Below, in pieces: positions 14,882 through 21,359 of a stretch of DNA of 21,359 nt. Positions within the stretch are counted from its first letter, which is position 1. Each line of letters starts with the position of its first letter. The notes below the pieces were generated by a model. It was not told where the DNA came from. It saw only the letters and a list, made by a program, of their open reading frames with translations, and made no database searches. A program made the position numbers and the translations under genes. Origin of the DNA: DASPTB01 sp035623615 (lineage in GTDB: Bacteria; Actinomycetota; UBA4738); NCBI GenBank assembly GCA_035623615.1, contig DASPTB010000283.1, forward strand, positions 1 through 21,359, written 5' to 3'.

Positions 14882-15952
14882 GTGAAATTGTTAGGAAAGT
14901 TTCCTGATCCGCTCCTGGCCGAGATCGGCGGCCAGCCGGACGCCATCCGGCGGACGGCGTCCGGCCTGACAGACCATGCCGAGGCGCTCGTCGAGGTCGC
15001 CCGGCGCGCCTCCGAGAGGACCCTCGTCTTCACCGGGATGGGGAGCTCGTACTTCGCCTGCTACGCGCCGGCGACCTACCTCGGCGGAGCCGGCGTTCCC
15101 GTCGTGATGACCGACGCCGCCGAGCTGCTGCACTTCCGCCGGCCCTCGCTGGAGGGCTCCCTCGTCGTGGCCGTGAGCCAGTCGGGGGAGAGCGCCGAGG
15201 TCGTGCGCCTCGTCGATGACCTGCGGCGCGACGCGGACCGGCCCTTCGTCGTTTCCATCACGAACGGCTCGTCGAACCCGCTGGCGGAGAAAGCCGACCT
15301 CGGCTTCGACACGAGGGTCGGTGAGGAGCACGGACCGTCCACCATGACGTTCGCGGGCTCGCTCGTGGTGCTCGCCGCGATCGGCCGTGTCCTCGCGGGC
15401 GAGGACGCGGCCTCGGCCGTCGAGGTGACGCGCGCGGGGGCGGAGACCGCTGCCGCCGCGATCGAGACGCTGCTCGAGAGCGCCGAGGACACGGCTGCGC
15501 GCTTGGGGGCGTGGCTCGGTGATCGTCCCGTCCTCGCGCTCCTCGGGCGCGGCACGGCCCGCGCGGCCTCGGAGATGGCCGCGCTCATGATCAAGGAGGC
15601 GGCGCGCTACCCGGCCGAGTCCCTGGAGGTGGCGCAGTTCCGCCACGGGCCGCTCGAGCTCGCGGGTGAGGGGACGGCCGTCGGAATCGTCGCCACCGAG
15701 CCCGAGACGAGTGAGCTCGACCTGGGCTTCGCCACCGAGCTCGTCGAACACGGGACGGCAGTGCTCGCCGTCTCCGCCGACGGAAGCGGCCCGGACGGCG
15801 CCGAGCGCGTGGCGGTCGGCGAGCAGGACCGGCTGCTGGCGCCGGCGGTCGGAATCGTTCCGCTGCAACTGCTGTCGTGGCGGCTCACGATCGACCGCGG
15901 GCGCGATCCGGGGGCGTACACGATCGCCTCGAAGGTGACGCGGCGTGAGTGA
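14882..15952 (+). CDS. Double SIS-domain sugar-phosphate enzyme (GlmS-like, probable glucosamine-6-phosphate deaminase or isomerase)
   Basis: 356 residues with two SIS domains resembling the isomerase half of GlmS and no glutaminase domain. The first carries FTGMGSSYFACY and SQSGESAEVVRL, the phosphosugar-binding serines; the second has LLGRGTARAASEMAALMIKE and EVAQFRHGPLEL near 249-260. Such stand-alone proteins act as glucosamine-6-phosphate deaminases, as archaeal GlmD does, giving fructose 6-phosphate and ammonia. The start is a GTG at 14882 with no Shine-Dalgarno. A TAGAGT -10-like box at 14867-14872 would put transcription start within about 3 bases, so the mRNA may be leaderless. Codons 4-8 are the ROK operator itself. 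The stop overlaps the deacetylase start by 8 bases; the kinase and ATPase genes follow. Function assignment is good at family level, reaction moderate. Confidence 0.86.
   Translation: MKLLGKFPDPLLAEIGGQPDAIRRTASGLTDHAEALVEVARRASERTLVFTGMGSSYFACYAPATYLGGAGVPVVMTDAAELLHFRRPSLEGSLVVAVSQSGESAEVVRLVDDLRRDADRPFVVSITNGSSNPLAEKADLGFDTRVGEEHGPSTMTFAGSLVVLAAIGRVLAGEDAASAVEVTRAGAETAAAAIETLLESAEDTAARLGAWLGDRPVLALLGRGTARAASEMAALMIKEAARYPAESLEVAQFRHGPLELAGEGTAVGIVATEPETSELDLGFATELVEHGTAVLAVSADGSGPDGAERVAVGEQDRLLAPAVGIVPLQLLSWRLTIDRGRDPGAYTIASKVTRRE
14893..14905. promoter_or_regulatory. ROK operator inside the first codons of the SIS gene
   Basis: AGGAAAGTTTCCT, a perfect hyphenated palindrome identical to the core at 7638-7650; the shared stretch extends left to ATTGTTAGG. 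It lies within codons 4-8 of the SIS reading frame and just downstream of a TAGAGT -10-like box, so a bound repressor would block RNA polymerase at or after the start. It may also affect the divergent GH4/P1 operon, whose start is about 100 bases away. Confidence 0.77.
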
Positions 15953-16556
15953 GCTGCGGGTGGCGATCACGTTCGACGCCGAACACCCCGACCGTTCGCA
16001 GTGTCCGCCGGGAACGCAGGACGCGATCCTGGATGCGCTCGACGACGCCGGCCTTCGCGCGACCTTCTTCCTGCAGGGCCGGTGGGTGACCGCGTATCCG
16101 GCGACTGCGCGGCGCCTCGTCGCACAGGGGCACCTGATCGGAAGCCACTCGGACTACCACTGCCGGATGCCGCTCCTCACCGACGACGGCGTTCGTGCCG
16201 ACGTGGCCGGAGCGGAGCGGGCGATCATGGACGTCGCCGGCGTCGATCCACGACCGTGGTTCCGCTGCCCCTTCGGCGAGGGACACGACGACCCCCGCGT
16301 TCTCTCGTTGCTGGAGGATCTCGGCTACCGCAACGTCCACTGGGACGTGGACGGCGCGGACTGGGAGGACGACCGCGAGGCCTCCGAGGTGGAGCGGTCG
16401 ATCGTGGACGGCACGCTGGGCGCGGGGGGCGACGTCGTCGTGCTGCTGCACACCTGGCCGGCGCCCACCCTCGCGGCCTTCCCGGGGATCGTGCGGCGCC
16501 TTCACGAGGCCGGCGCGTCGATGATCACCGTCGACGAGGTGATGGATGGGGGGTAG
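15945..16556 (+). CDS. NodB-type polysaccharide or chito-oligosaccharide deacetylase
   Basis: 203 residues, a minimal NodB (carbohydrate esterase 4) domain without signal peptide, so cytoplasmic. Motifs: TFDAEHPDR (motif 1, Asp11), SHSDYH with His68 and His72 (motif 2), RCPFGEG with Arg107 (motif 3), WDVDGADW (motif 4) and VVLLHTWP (motif 5). Motif 1 has Ala in place of the second Asp of the usual TFDD, which is normally a metal ligand. The GTG start at 15945 overlaps the SIS stop by 8 bases. It would remove acetyl groups from imported chito-oligosaccharides before phosphorylation, giving glucosamine units for the SIS enzyme. The changed motif could mean altered metal binding or another substrate. 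The next gene overlaps its end by 11 bases. Confidence 0.86.
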   Translation: MSELRVAITFDAEHPDRSQCPPGTQDAILDALDDAGLRATFFLQGRWVTAYPATARRLVAQGHLIGSHSDYHCRMPLLTDDGVRADVAGAERAIMDVAGVDPRPWFRCPFGEGHDDPRVLSLLEDLGYRNVHWDVDGADWEDDREASEVERSIVDGTLGAGGDVVVLLHTWPAPTLAAFPGIVRRLHEAGASMITVDEVMDGG

Positions 16557-17652
16557 GGCGGCTTTCCGTCGTGGGCTGCCCGCGCTGCTCGCCGTCGACG
16601 GCGGCGGCTCGAAGGTCGACGCGGCGCTGCTCGACCGCGACGGCTCGGTGATCGCGGCGGTGCGCCACGGCAACGAGGACCTGAACGGATCCAACGATGC
16701 CTATCTCGAAGGGGTCGCGGGCGCGGTCGCCGCGGTCCGCCTGGCGGCCGGCCTGCCGGACGACGGTCCCGTCGCCCGGGTCGGGATGTTCTGCCTCGCC
16801 GGCGCCGACCTTCCCGCGGACGACCGGAGGATCCTGCGCTGGCTCCGCGGCCGCGCGTGGACCGGGAAGGACCTCGTCCGCAACGACACGTTCGCGGTGC
16901 TGCGGGCGGGCACCGAGCGTCGCTGGGGGGTCGCGGTCGTCTGCGGCTACGGCACCAACTGCTCGGGCGTCGCGCCGAGCGGGCGCACGTTCCGTTTCCC
17001 GGCGGTGGGCGCCGTCTCGGGCGACTGGGGCGGCGGCCACGACATCGGCTCGGCCGCACTCTGGTACTCGCTGCGCGCCAAGGACGGCCGCGGCGAGCCA
17101 ACGGCCCTGTCGACGCTGGTGCCGGCGCACTTCGGGATGCGGCGCCCGCGGCAGGTCATGGAGGCGATGTACTTCGGCAGGATCCCGGAGGAGCGCCTCG
17201 TCGAGCTGCCGCCCGTCGTGTTCCGCGCGGCGACGGCGGGCGACAAGGTCGCGCGGACGATTCTCGACCGGCAGGCCGACGAGGTGATCGCGATGGCCGG
17301 TGCCGCGATCCGCAAGCTCGGCATGACCCGGCTGGACGTGGACGTGGTGCTGGGCGGCGGCATCTTCCGGGGCGGGGACCCGCCGTTCTTCGAGCGGATC
17401 GACGAAGGGCTGGCCCGAGTGGCGCCCAAGGTCCGCGTCCGCCGGCTGACGGCGCCGCCGGTCGTCGGGGCCGCGCTGCTCGGGCTCGACGAGCTCCGCG
17501 CCGCGTCCCCCGCGAAGGAACGCGCGCGCGAGGTGCTCACGCACGATTTCATCGAGCGACCGGGCTCGCGCGCGAGAAGCCGCGTGAGGGAAACTGTGCA
17601 CGGCGCCGGCGCTCCCGGGAGCGCTCGGCGCCCGGCCCGGGGAGGTGCCTGA
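16546..17652 (+). CDS. BadF/BadG-family sugar kinase (N-acetylglucosamine or glucosamine kinase type)
   Basis: 368 residues of the ASKHA ATPase fold. The phosphate-1 motif is LAVDGGGSKVDAALLD at about 15-30, phosphate-2 is VVCGYGTNCSGV, GDWGGGHDIG follows, and the adenosine motif is VVLGGGIF. The family includes GlcNAc and glucosamine kinases that phosphorylate the free sugar at C6. The ATG at 16546 lies inside the deacetylase end; no better start exists before the ATP-binding motif. A tail of roughly 50 residues after GLDELRAASP is Arg/Gly/Pro-rich and looks disordered. Its stop shares one base with the ATPase start (TGATG). In the pathway it would make glucosamine 6-phosphate for the SIS enzyme. 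Confidence 0.86.
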   Translation: MGGRAAFRRGLPALLAVDGGGSKVDAALLDRDGSVIAAVRHGNEDLNGSNDAYLEGVAGAVAAVRLAAGLPDDGPVARVGMFCLAGADLPADDRRILRWLRGRAWTGKDLVRNDTFAVLRAGTERRWGVAVVCGYGTNCSGVAPSGRTFRFPAVGAVSGDWGGGHDIGSAALWYSLRAKDGRGEPTALSTLVPAHFGMRRPRQVMEAMYFGRIPEERLVELPPVVFRAATAGDKVARTILDRQADEVIAMAGAAIRKLGMTRLDVDVVLGGGIFRGGDPPFFERIDEGLARVAPKVRVRRLTAPPVVGAALLGLDELRAASPAKERAREVLTHDFIERPGSRARSRVRETVHGAGAPGSARRPARGGA

Positions 17653-18848
17653 TGGCGAAGGTCGTTCTCCAGGGAATCACGAAGCGGTTCGGGTCGGACG
17701 TCGTCGCGGTGGACGACGTCTCGTTGGAGATCGGCGACGGCGAGTTCATGGTCCTCGTGGGGCCGTCCGGGTGCGGTAAGTCGACGATCCTTCGGATCGT
17801 CGCCGGCCTCGAGGAGTTGACGGCCGGTGAGGTGCTCATCGGCGAACGCCAGGTGACCGACCTGCCGCCGAAGAGCCGCGACGTCGCGATGGTGTTTCAG
17901 AACTACGCCCTGTACCCGCACATGACGGTCGAGCAGAACCTCGGGTTTGGGCTCCGCCTGCGCGGGACGCCGAAGGACGAGATCCGCCGCCGCGTGCACG
18001 ACGTCGCCAAGACGCTCGTCCTGGAATCGCTGCTCAGCCGGAAGCCTGCGGCACTGTCCGGCGGGCAGCGCCAGCGCGTGGCGATGGGCAGGGCGATGGT
18101 GCGGGAGCCGCAGGTGTTCCTGATGGACGAGCCGCTGTCGAACCTGGACGCGAAGCTCCGCGTCCAGATGCGCGCCGAGCTCGCACGGCTCCGCGACCGG
18201 CTGCAGACGACGACCATCTATGTCACGCACGATCAGGTCGAGGCGATGACGCTCGGCGACCGGGTCGCCGTGATGAACGACGGCATGCTGCAGCAGGTCG
18301 ACGTTCCGCAACGCCTGTTCAACCACCCGGCGAACCTGTTCGTGGCCGCCTTCATCGGCTCGCCGTCGATGAACCTGGTGGAAGCGACCGTGCAGGACGG
18401 TCACGTTCGCTTCGGGCCGTTCTCGCTGCCGCTGCCGACGGGGCGGGACCTCTCCTCGGTGCGGGGCCGGACGGTCGTGCTGGGCATCCGGCCCCACGAC
18501 CTGGAGGACGCCGACGTCCGCCGCAGCGACCTCCCCACGATGGAGGTGCGCGCCGATGTCGTCGAGGAGCTCGGGTCGGAGACGCACGTGATCTTCACCG
18601 TCGACGCCCCGCCGGTCATCACCCAGCAGACGGAAGCGGCCCGCTCGAGCGACGAGGAGGTCGCCGAGGTCGTCCCGCTGTCCGCGGCAGAGGGCAAGTC
18701 CTCTTTCACCGCCCGGGTCGATCCTCGCACCGCATCCCGGCCGGGTGAAACGGTCAGGCTCTCGGTGGACCCCAACCGCTTCTACTTCTTCGATCCCGCG
18801 TCGGGGGTCGCGATCGGAGCGGCGGTCGAGGCGGCGGCGCAGGCCTAG
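17652..18848 (+). CDS. ABC transporter ATPase, MsiK/UgpC (MalK) type
   Basis: 398 residues. Walker A is GPSGCGKST at 37-45, the Q-loop VFQNYALYPHM, signature LSGGQRQR from 135, Walker B VFLMDE at 155-160 and the H-loop VTHDQVEAM. A C-terminal TOBE-type regulatory region follows, with an acidic stretch (RSSDEEVAEVVPLSAAEGK) near 335-355. The ATG at 17652 has GGAGG 6 bases upstream and overlaps the kinase stop. It is the only ATPase in the locus and lacks a permease beside it, so it probably energises the permeases at 4294-6170. In actinobacteria such ATPases often serve several sugar importers. Confidence 0.93.
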   Translation: MAKVVLQGITKRFGSDVVAVDDVSLEIGDGEFMVLVGPSGCGKSTILRIVAGLEELTAGEVLIGERQVTDLPPKSRDVAMVFQNYALYPHMTVEQNLGFGLRLRGTPKDEIRRRVHDVAKTLVLESLLSRKPAALSGGQRQRVAMGRAMVREPQVFLMDEPLSNLDAKLRVQMRAELARLRDRLQTTTIYVTHDQVEAMTLGDRVAVMNDGMLQQVDVPQRLFNHPANLFVAAFIGSPSMNLVEATVQDGHVRFGPFSLPLPTGRDLSSVRGRTVVLGIRPHDLEDADVRRSDLPTMEVRADVVEELGSETHVIFTVDAPPVITQQTEAARSSDEEVAEVVPLSAAEGKSSFTARVDPRTASRPGETVRLSVDPNRFYFFDPASGVAIGAAVEAAAQA

Positions 18849-18878
18849 CCGGCGGCCGCCCGCCCGGCCGAGGCCCGC

Positions 18879-20972
18879 TCACGCGGGGAGCGAACGGCGC
18901 AGGAACTCGAGCTGCAGGAGCAGCAGGTTCTCCGCGAGCTCCTCCGAGCTCACCATGTGCGTCATGCCCGTCAGCAGCAGGACTTCGTGCGGACGCCCCG
19001 CGGCCAGGAGCGCGCCCGAGAGCCGCAACGTGTTGGCGACGAGCACGTTGTCGTCCGAGAGGCCGTGAATCATGAGCAGGGGCCGGCGAAGGGACGCCGC
19101 GTCGGCGATCAGCGAGTTGTGCTCGTAGGCCTCGGGGTGCTCGCTCGGGTGGCCCATGTAGCGCTCGGTGTAGAAGGTGTCGTACAGACCTTCCTCGGTC
19201 ACCGGCGCCCCGGCCACGGCGGCGTGGAAGACGTCGGGACGGCGCAGCACCGCGAGCGCGGCGACGTAGCCGCCGAAGCTCCACCCGCGAATCCCGACCC
19301 GGCCGAGGTCGAGGTCTGGGTTCGCGGCGGCGACGGCATGCAATGCGTCGACTTGATCCTCGAGAACCGGGTTCGCGAAGTCGTGCAGGACCGTCCGGTC
19401 CCACGCCGGGCCGCGACCGGACGTGCCCCGGTTGTCGGCCACGATCACGGCGAATCCCTGGTCGGCCCACCACTGCGACTCGAGGTACGCGTTCCGGGCG
19501 GAGACCACCAGGTTGACGTGCGGGCCGCCGTACGGATCCATCAGCACGGGAATGCGCTGGCCCGGGCGGTGGTCGTGCGGGAGCAGCAGGGCCGTTCGCA
19601 GGTCGCGCGGTCCCGAGCGCGAGAACTCGACCCGCGGCGTCACGACCGGCACGGCCGCGTTCGACGCGACGCGGGCCACCTCGTCGTCGCCGCGCCGAAC
19701 CGTCACCGTGGCGCCGAAGTCTTGCATCGACGCGGAGGCGACGACCAGAACGTCTGCGCCCACCGCTCCCGTGTGCACGCCGGGGGCGTCGGTCAAGCGT
19801 TCGACCGTACCGTCGGCCCGCGCGCGCCAGAGGTGGCGTTCCGCGGGTTCGTCCGACGCTTGGAACACCACATCTTCGCCGGCGTCCAGCACTCGGCTCA
19901 CCTGCAGGCCCGGCGGCGTGACCGGCGTGCCGTCGACCTCGACGCGATACGTGTCCTCCGACACGCCCACCATCACCAGCCGCCCGTCCGAACGCCAGGC
20001 GGGAACGCCGTCGAAGACCTCGAGCCATTCCTCGGCATGGTCCTCGCGGACCGTCGACGTCGCGCCGGTCCCCTCGTCCAGCGTCAGCACCTGCGACGAG
20101 CGCTGGTCGCGCGACATCACGAGCAGGGTCGGCGGAGCCTCGGGCGTCCAGACGAACCGGACCAGGTAGGGGAACCGTTCGCGGTCCCACGCGACGTCGA
20201 CGCGCGCTCCGTCCGTCGCCCGCAGCAGGTGCAACGTCACGATCGCGTCGTCGGTGCCGGCGAACGGGTACCGAACCGCTCGCGGCGGGTCCTCGGGGTT
20301 GGTCGGGTCGGAGATGTAGGCGATCCGCACCGGACGCTCGTCGACGCGGGCAGCGGCGAGCGTCTCGCCGTCGGGCGACCACCAGTGGCCGCGGAGGCGC
20401 GACATCTCCTCCGCGGCGGCGAACTCTGCGAGCCCCCACGACACACCCGGGTCGTCCTCGCCGGCGAGTGCCCGGTCGATCCCCGACTCGTCGACCAGGC
20501 GCAGGGCGCGGCCGGCGACGTAGGCCACGCGGCGGCCCGTCGGATCGATCCGCGGGTCGAACACCGGCTCCGACGTGGGGAGTGATTCGACCGGGGCGCC
20601 GGCGCTCGCGAGATCCACCGTGTGGGCGCGTCCGGTGAGAGCGAAGACGGCGCGCGTGAGCTGCGGCGTCGCGTCGAAGGCGACGATGCCTCGCGCCAGC
20701 TCTCTCGCGCGCTCGCGCCTTGCGCGTTCCTCGACCGAGAGTTCCGCGCCCTCCTCCCCGATGGCGAGGGGATCCGCGGCGAGCCGCTCGCTCCATCCGT
20801 CGGCGTCGAGCACCCACAGGCAGGTGCTCGGGTCGTCCTCGCCTCGCGAGCGCAGGAACGCGACCCGCGATCCGTCTCCCGCCACGACGAAGCTCCGGGG
20901 AGCCCCGAGGGTGAACCGGCGGGTTCTCGCCTGCTGCCGCGGAAAGGAGATCGTGGGGACCTGGTCGCTCAC
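18879..20972 (-). CDS. S9-family serine peptidase (prolyl oligopeptidase / DPP-IV type)
   Basis: About 697 residues. A beta-propeller N-terminal half (repeats such as WSPDGETLAAARVDE and VRFVWTPEAPPTLLVMSRD) precedes an alpha/beta-hydrolase domain with the nucleophile Ser565 in GWSFGGY, the acid in GLSDDNV (about 640) and His672 in GMTHMV. DPP-IV-type features include YGGPHVNLV and WWADQGFAVIVADNRGTSGRG. It cleaves peptides near proline and is probably cytoplasmic, as no signal peptide is seen. The GTG at 20972 is chosen because a TAGACT -10-like box lies 8 bases before it, consistent with a leaderless start; GTG 20993 is an alternative. It converges on the ATPase gene and is divergent from trigger factor. 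No functional tie to the sugar locus is evident. Confidence 0.9.
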   Translation of the reverse strand: MSDQVPTISFPRQQARTRRFTLGAPRSFVVAGDGSRVAFLRSRGEDDPSTCLWVLDADGWSERLAADPLAIGEEGAELSVEERARRERARELARGIVAFDATPQLTRAVFALTGRAHTVDLASAGAPVESLPTSEPVFDPRIDPTGRRVAYVAGRALRLVDESGIDRALAGEDDPGVSWGLAEFAAAEEMSRLRGHWWSPDGETLAAARVDERPVRIAYISDPTNPEDPPRAVRYPFAGTDDAIVTLHLLRATDGARVDVAWDRERFPYLVRFVWTPEAPPTLLVMSRDQRSSQVLTLDEGTGATSTVREDHAEEWLEVFDGVPAWRSDGRLVMVGVSEDTYRVEVDGTPVTPPGLQVSRVLDAGEDVVFQASDEPAERHLWRARADGTVERLTDAPGVHTGAVGADVLVVASASMQDFGATVTVRRGDDEVARVASNAAVPVVTPRVEFSRSGPRDLRTALLLPHDHRPGQRIPVLMDPYGGPHVNLVVSARNAYLESQWWADQGFAVIVADNRGTSGRGPAWDRTVLHDFANPVLEDQVDALHAVAAANPDLDLGRVGIRGWSFGGYVAALAVLRRPDVFHAAVAGAPVTEEGLYDTFYTERYMGHPSEHPEAYEHNSLIADAASLRRPLLMIHGLSDDNVLVANTLRLSGALLAAGRPHEVLLLTGMTHMVSSEELAENLLLLQLEFLRRSLPA

Positions 20973-21065
20973 GAGGGGGGAGTCTATCCGCACGTCGCCG
21001 GCCGGTCGCGACGCCTCGAAGAGGGTCGTCTTCGCGTTATCAAGTACCCTCGAACCTCGATCGCC

Positions 21066-21359
21066 ATGCAGACGACCATCGAACAGACCGATCCGCACAC
21101 CGTGCGGCTGCAGGTCGAGGTGCCGCCGGAGGAGTTCGCTCCGGACCTCGACCGCGCCTACCGGCACGTCGCCGGTGAGGTGAAGATCCCCGGGTTCCGG
21201 AAGGGGAAGGCGCCGAAGCCCGTCATCGACCGTGCCGTCGGCCGCGACCACGTGGTGGAGCACTTCCTCAAGGAGGCGCTCCCCACCTACTACGTCAGCG
21301 CCCTGCGCGAGCACGACGTCGACCCGGTGACCGACCCCGAGATCGACCTCGATGACTTC
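21066..21359 (+). CDS. tig: Trigger factor, N-terminal part (cut by right edge)
   Basis: The first 98 codons are in view. The protein is the ribosome-bound peptidyl-prolyl isomerase chaperone; the N-terminal ribosome-binding domain carries the diagnostic signature PGFRKGKAP at about 43-51, and the flanking VEVPPEEFAPDLDRAYR and EALPTYYVSAL fit the family. The ATG at 21066 has no clear Shine-Dalgarno sequence; a TACCCT box about 10 bases upstream is only a weak promoter hint. It is divergent from the S9 peptidase and marks the return to housekeeping genes. Confidence 0.93.
   Translation, partial: MQTTIEQTDPHTVRLQVEVPPEEFAPDLDRAYRHVAGEVKIPGFRKGKAPKPVIDRAVGRDHVVEHFLKEALPTYYVSALREHDVDPVTDPEIDLDDF

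Noticed and set aside
18849..18887. G+C-rich inverted repeats between the ATPase and S9 peptidase stops (for example CCCGC-tcac-GCGGG)
   Set aside because: Short stems without a T-run; too weak to call a terminator, although the convergent position would suit one.
1..21359. CRISPR arrays, tRNAs, rRNAs, insertion sequences, attachment sites
   Set aside because: No repeat-spacer pattern, cloverleaf, transposase or terminal inverted repeat pair was seen on either strand.

Overview
The window is about 21 kb of G+C-rich DNA (roughly two thirds to 70% G+C by eye) with dense, tightly spaced genes. Gene content points to an uncultured actinomycetote: a lipoprotein-type sugar-binding protein, a ROK repressor without the zinc motif, an MsiK-type shared ATPase, GTG starts and probable leaderless starts. 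The phylum call rests on this style and not on a marker gene. I see no tRNA, rRNA, CRISPR array, insertion sequence or phage gene.

Left block, 1-3250, minus strand: a tightly coupled operon. Its order is a small signal-peptide/membrane protein, a PIG-L (LmbE-like) N-deacetylase, a membrane glycosyltransferase of family GT2, a small exosortase-family transpeptidase, and a membrane-anchored HEAT-like protein that runs off the left edge. Three of the four gene junctions overlap (ATGA, GTGA, TGATG) and the fourth is 3 bases. The operon is preceded by a 216-base gap containing a run of short inverted repeats and phased CTTG repeats. It looks like a surface glycan system with a dedicated sorting enzyme.

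Middle and right block, 3342-18848: a carbohydrate-utilisation locus that I read as working on amino sugars, most likely chitosan or glucosamine oligosaccharides. It holds an ABC importer (binding lipoprotein plus two permeases), a Gfo/Idh/MocA oxidoreductase, a ROK repressor, a secreted GH9 hydrolase, a DegT-type aminotransferase, a DmpA-type P1 peptidase, a GH4 glycosidase, a GlmS-like SIS-domain enzyme (likely glucosamine-6-phosphate deaminase or isomerase), a NodB-type deacetylase, a BadF-type sugar kinase and an MsiK/UgpC-type ATPase. The inferred route is outside cleavage by GH9, import, deacetylation, phosphorylation, GH4 cleavage of phosphorylated oligomers, then SIS-domain conversion to fructose 6-phosphate. 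Three copies of a near-identical operator, AGGAAA-N-TTTCCT with flanks, lie upstream of the transporter operon, between the ROK gene and the GH9 gene, and at the start of the SIS gene. They tie the locus into one ROK-controlled regulon.

Right edge, 18879-21359: an S9-family prolyl oligopeptidase-type peptidase (minus strand) and, divergent from it, the start of trigger factor (cut by the window edge).

The least expected observation is that three genes of the sugar locus (both permeases and the ROK repressor) have no ATG, GTG or TTG where homology and Shine-Dalgarno spacing place the start. An ATA, an ATA and an ATC sit there instead, each behind a well-placed ribosome binding site.
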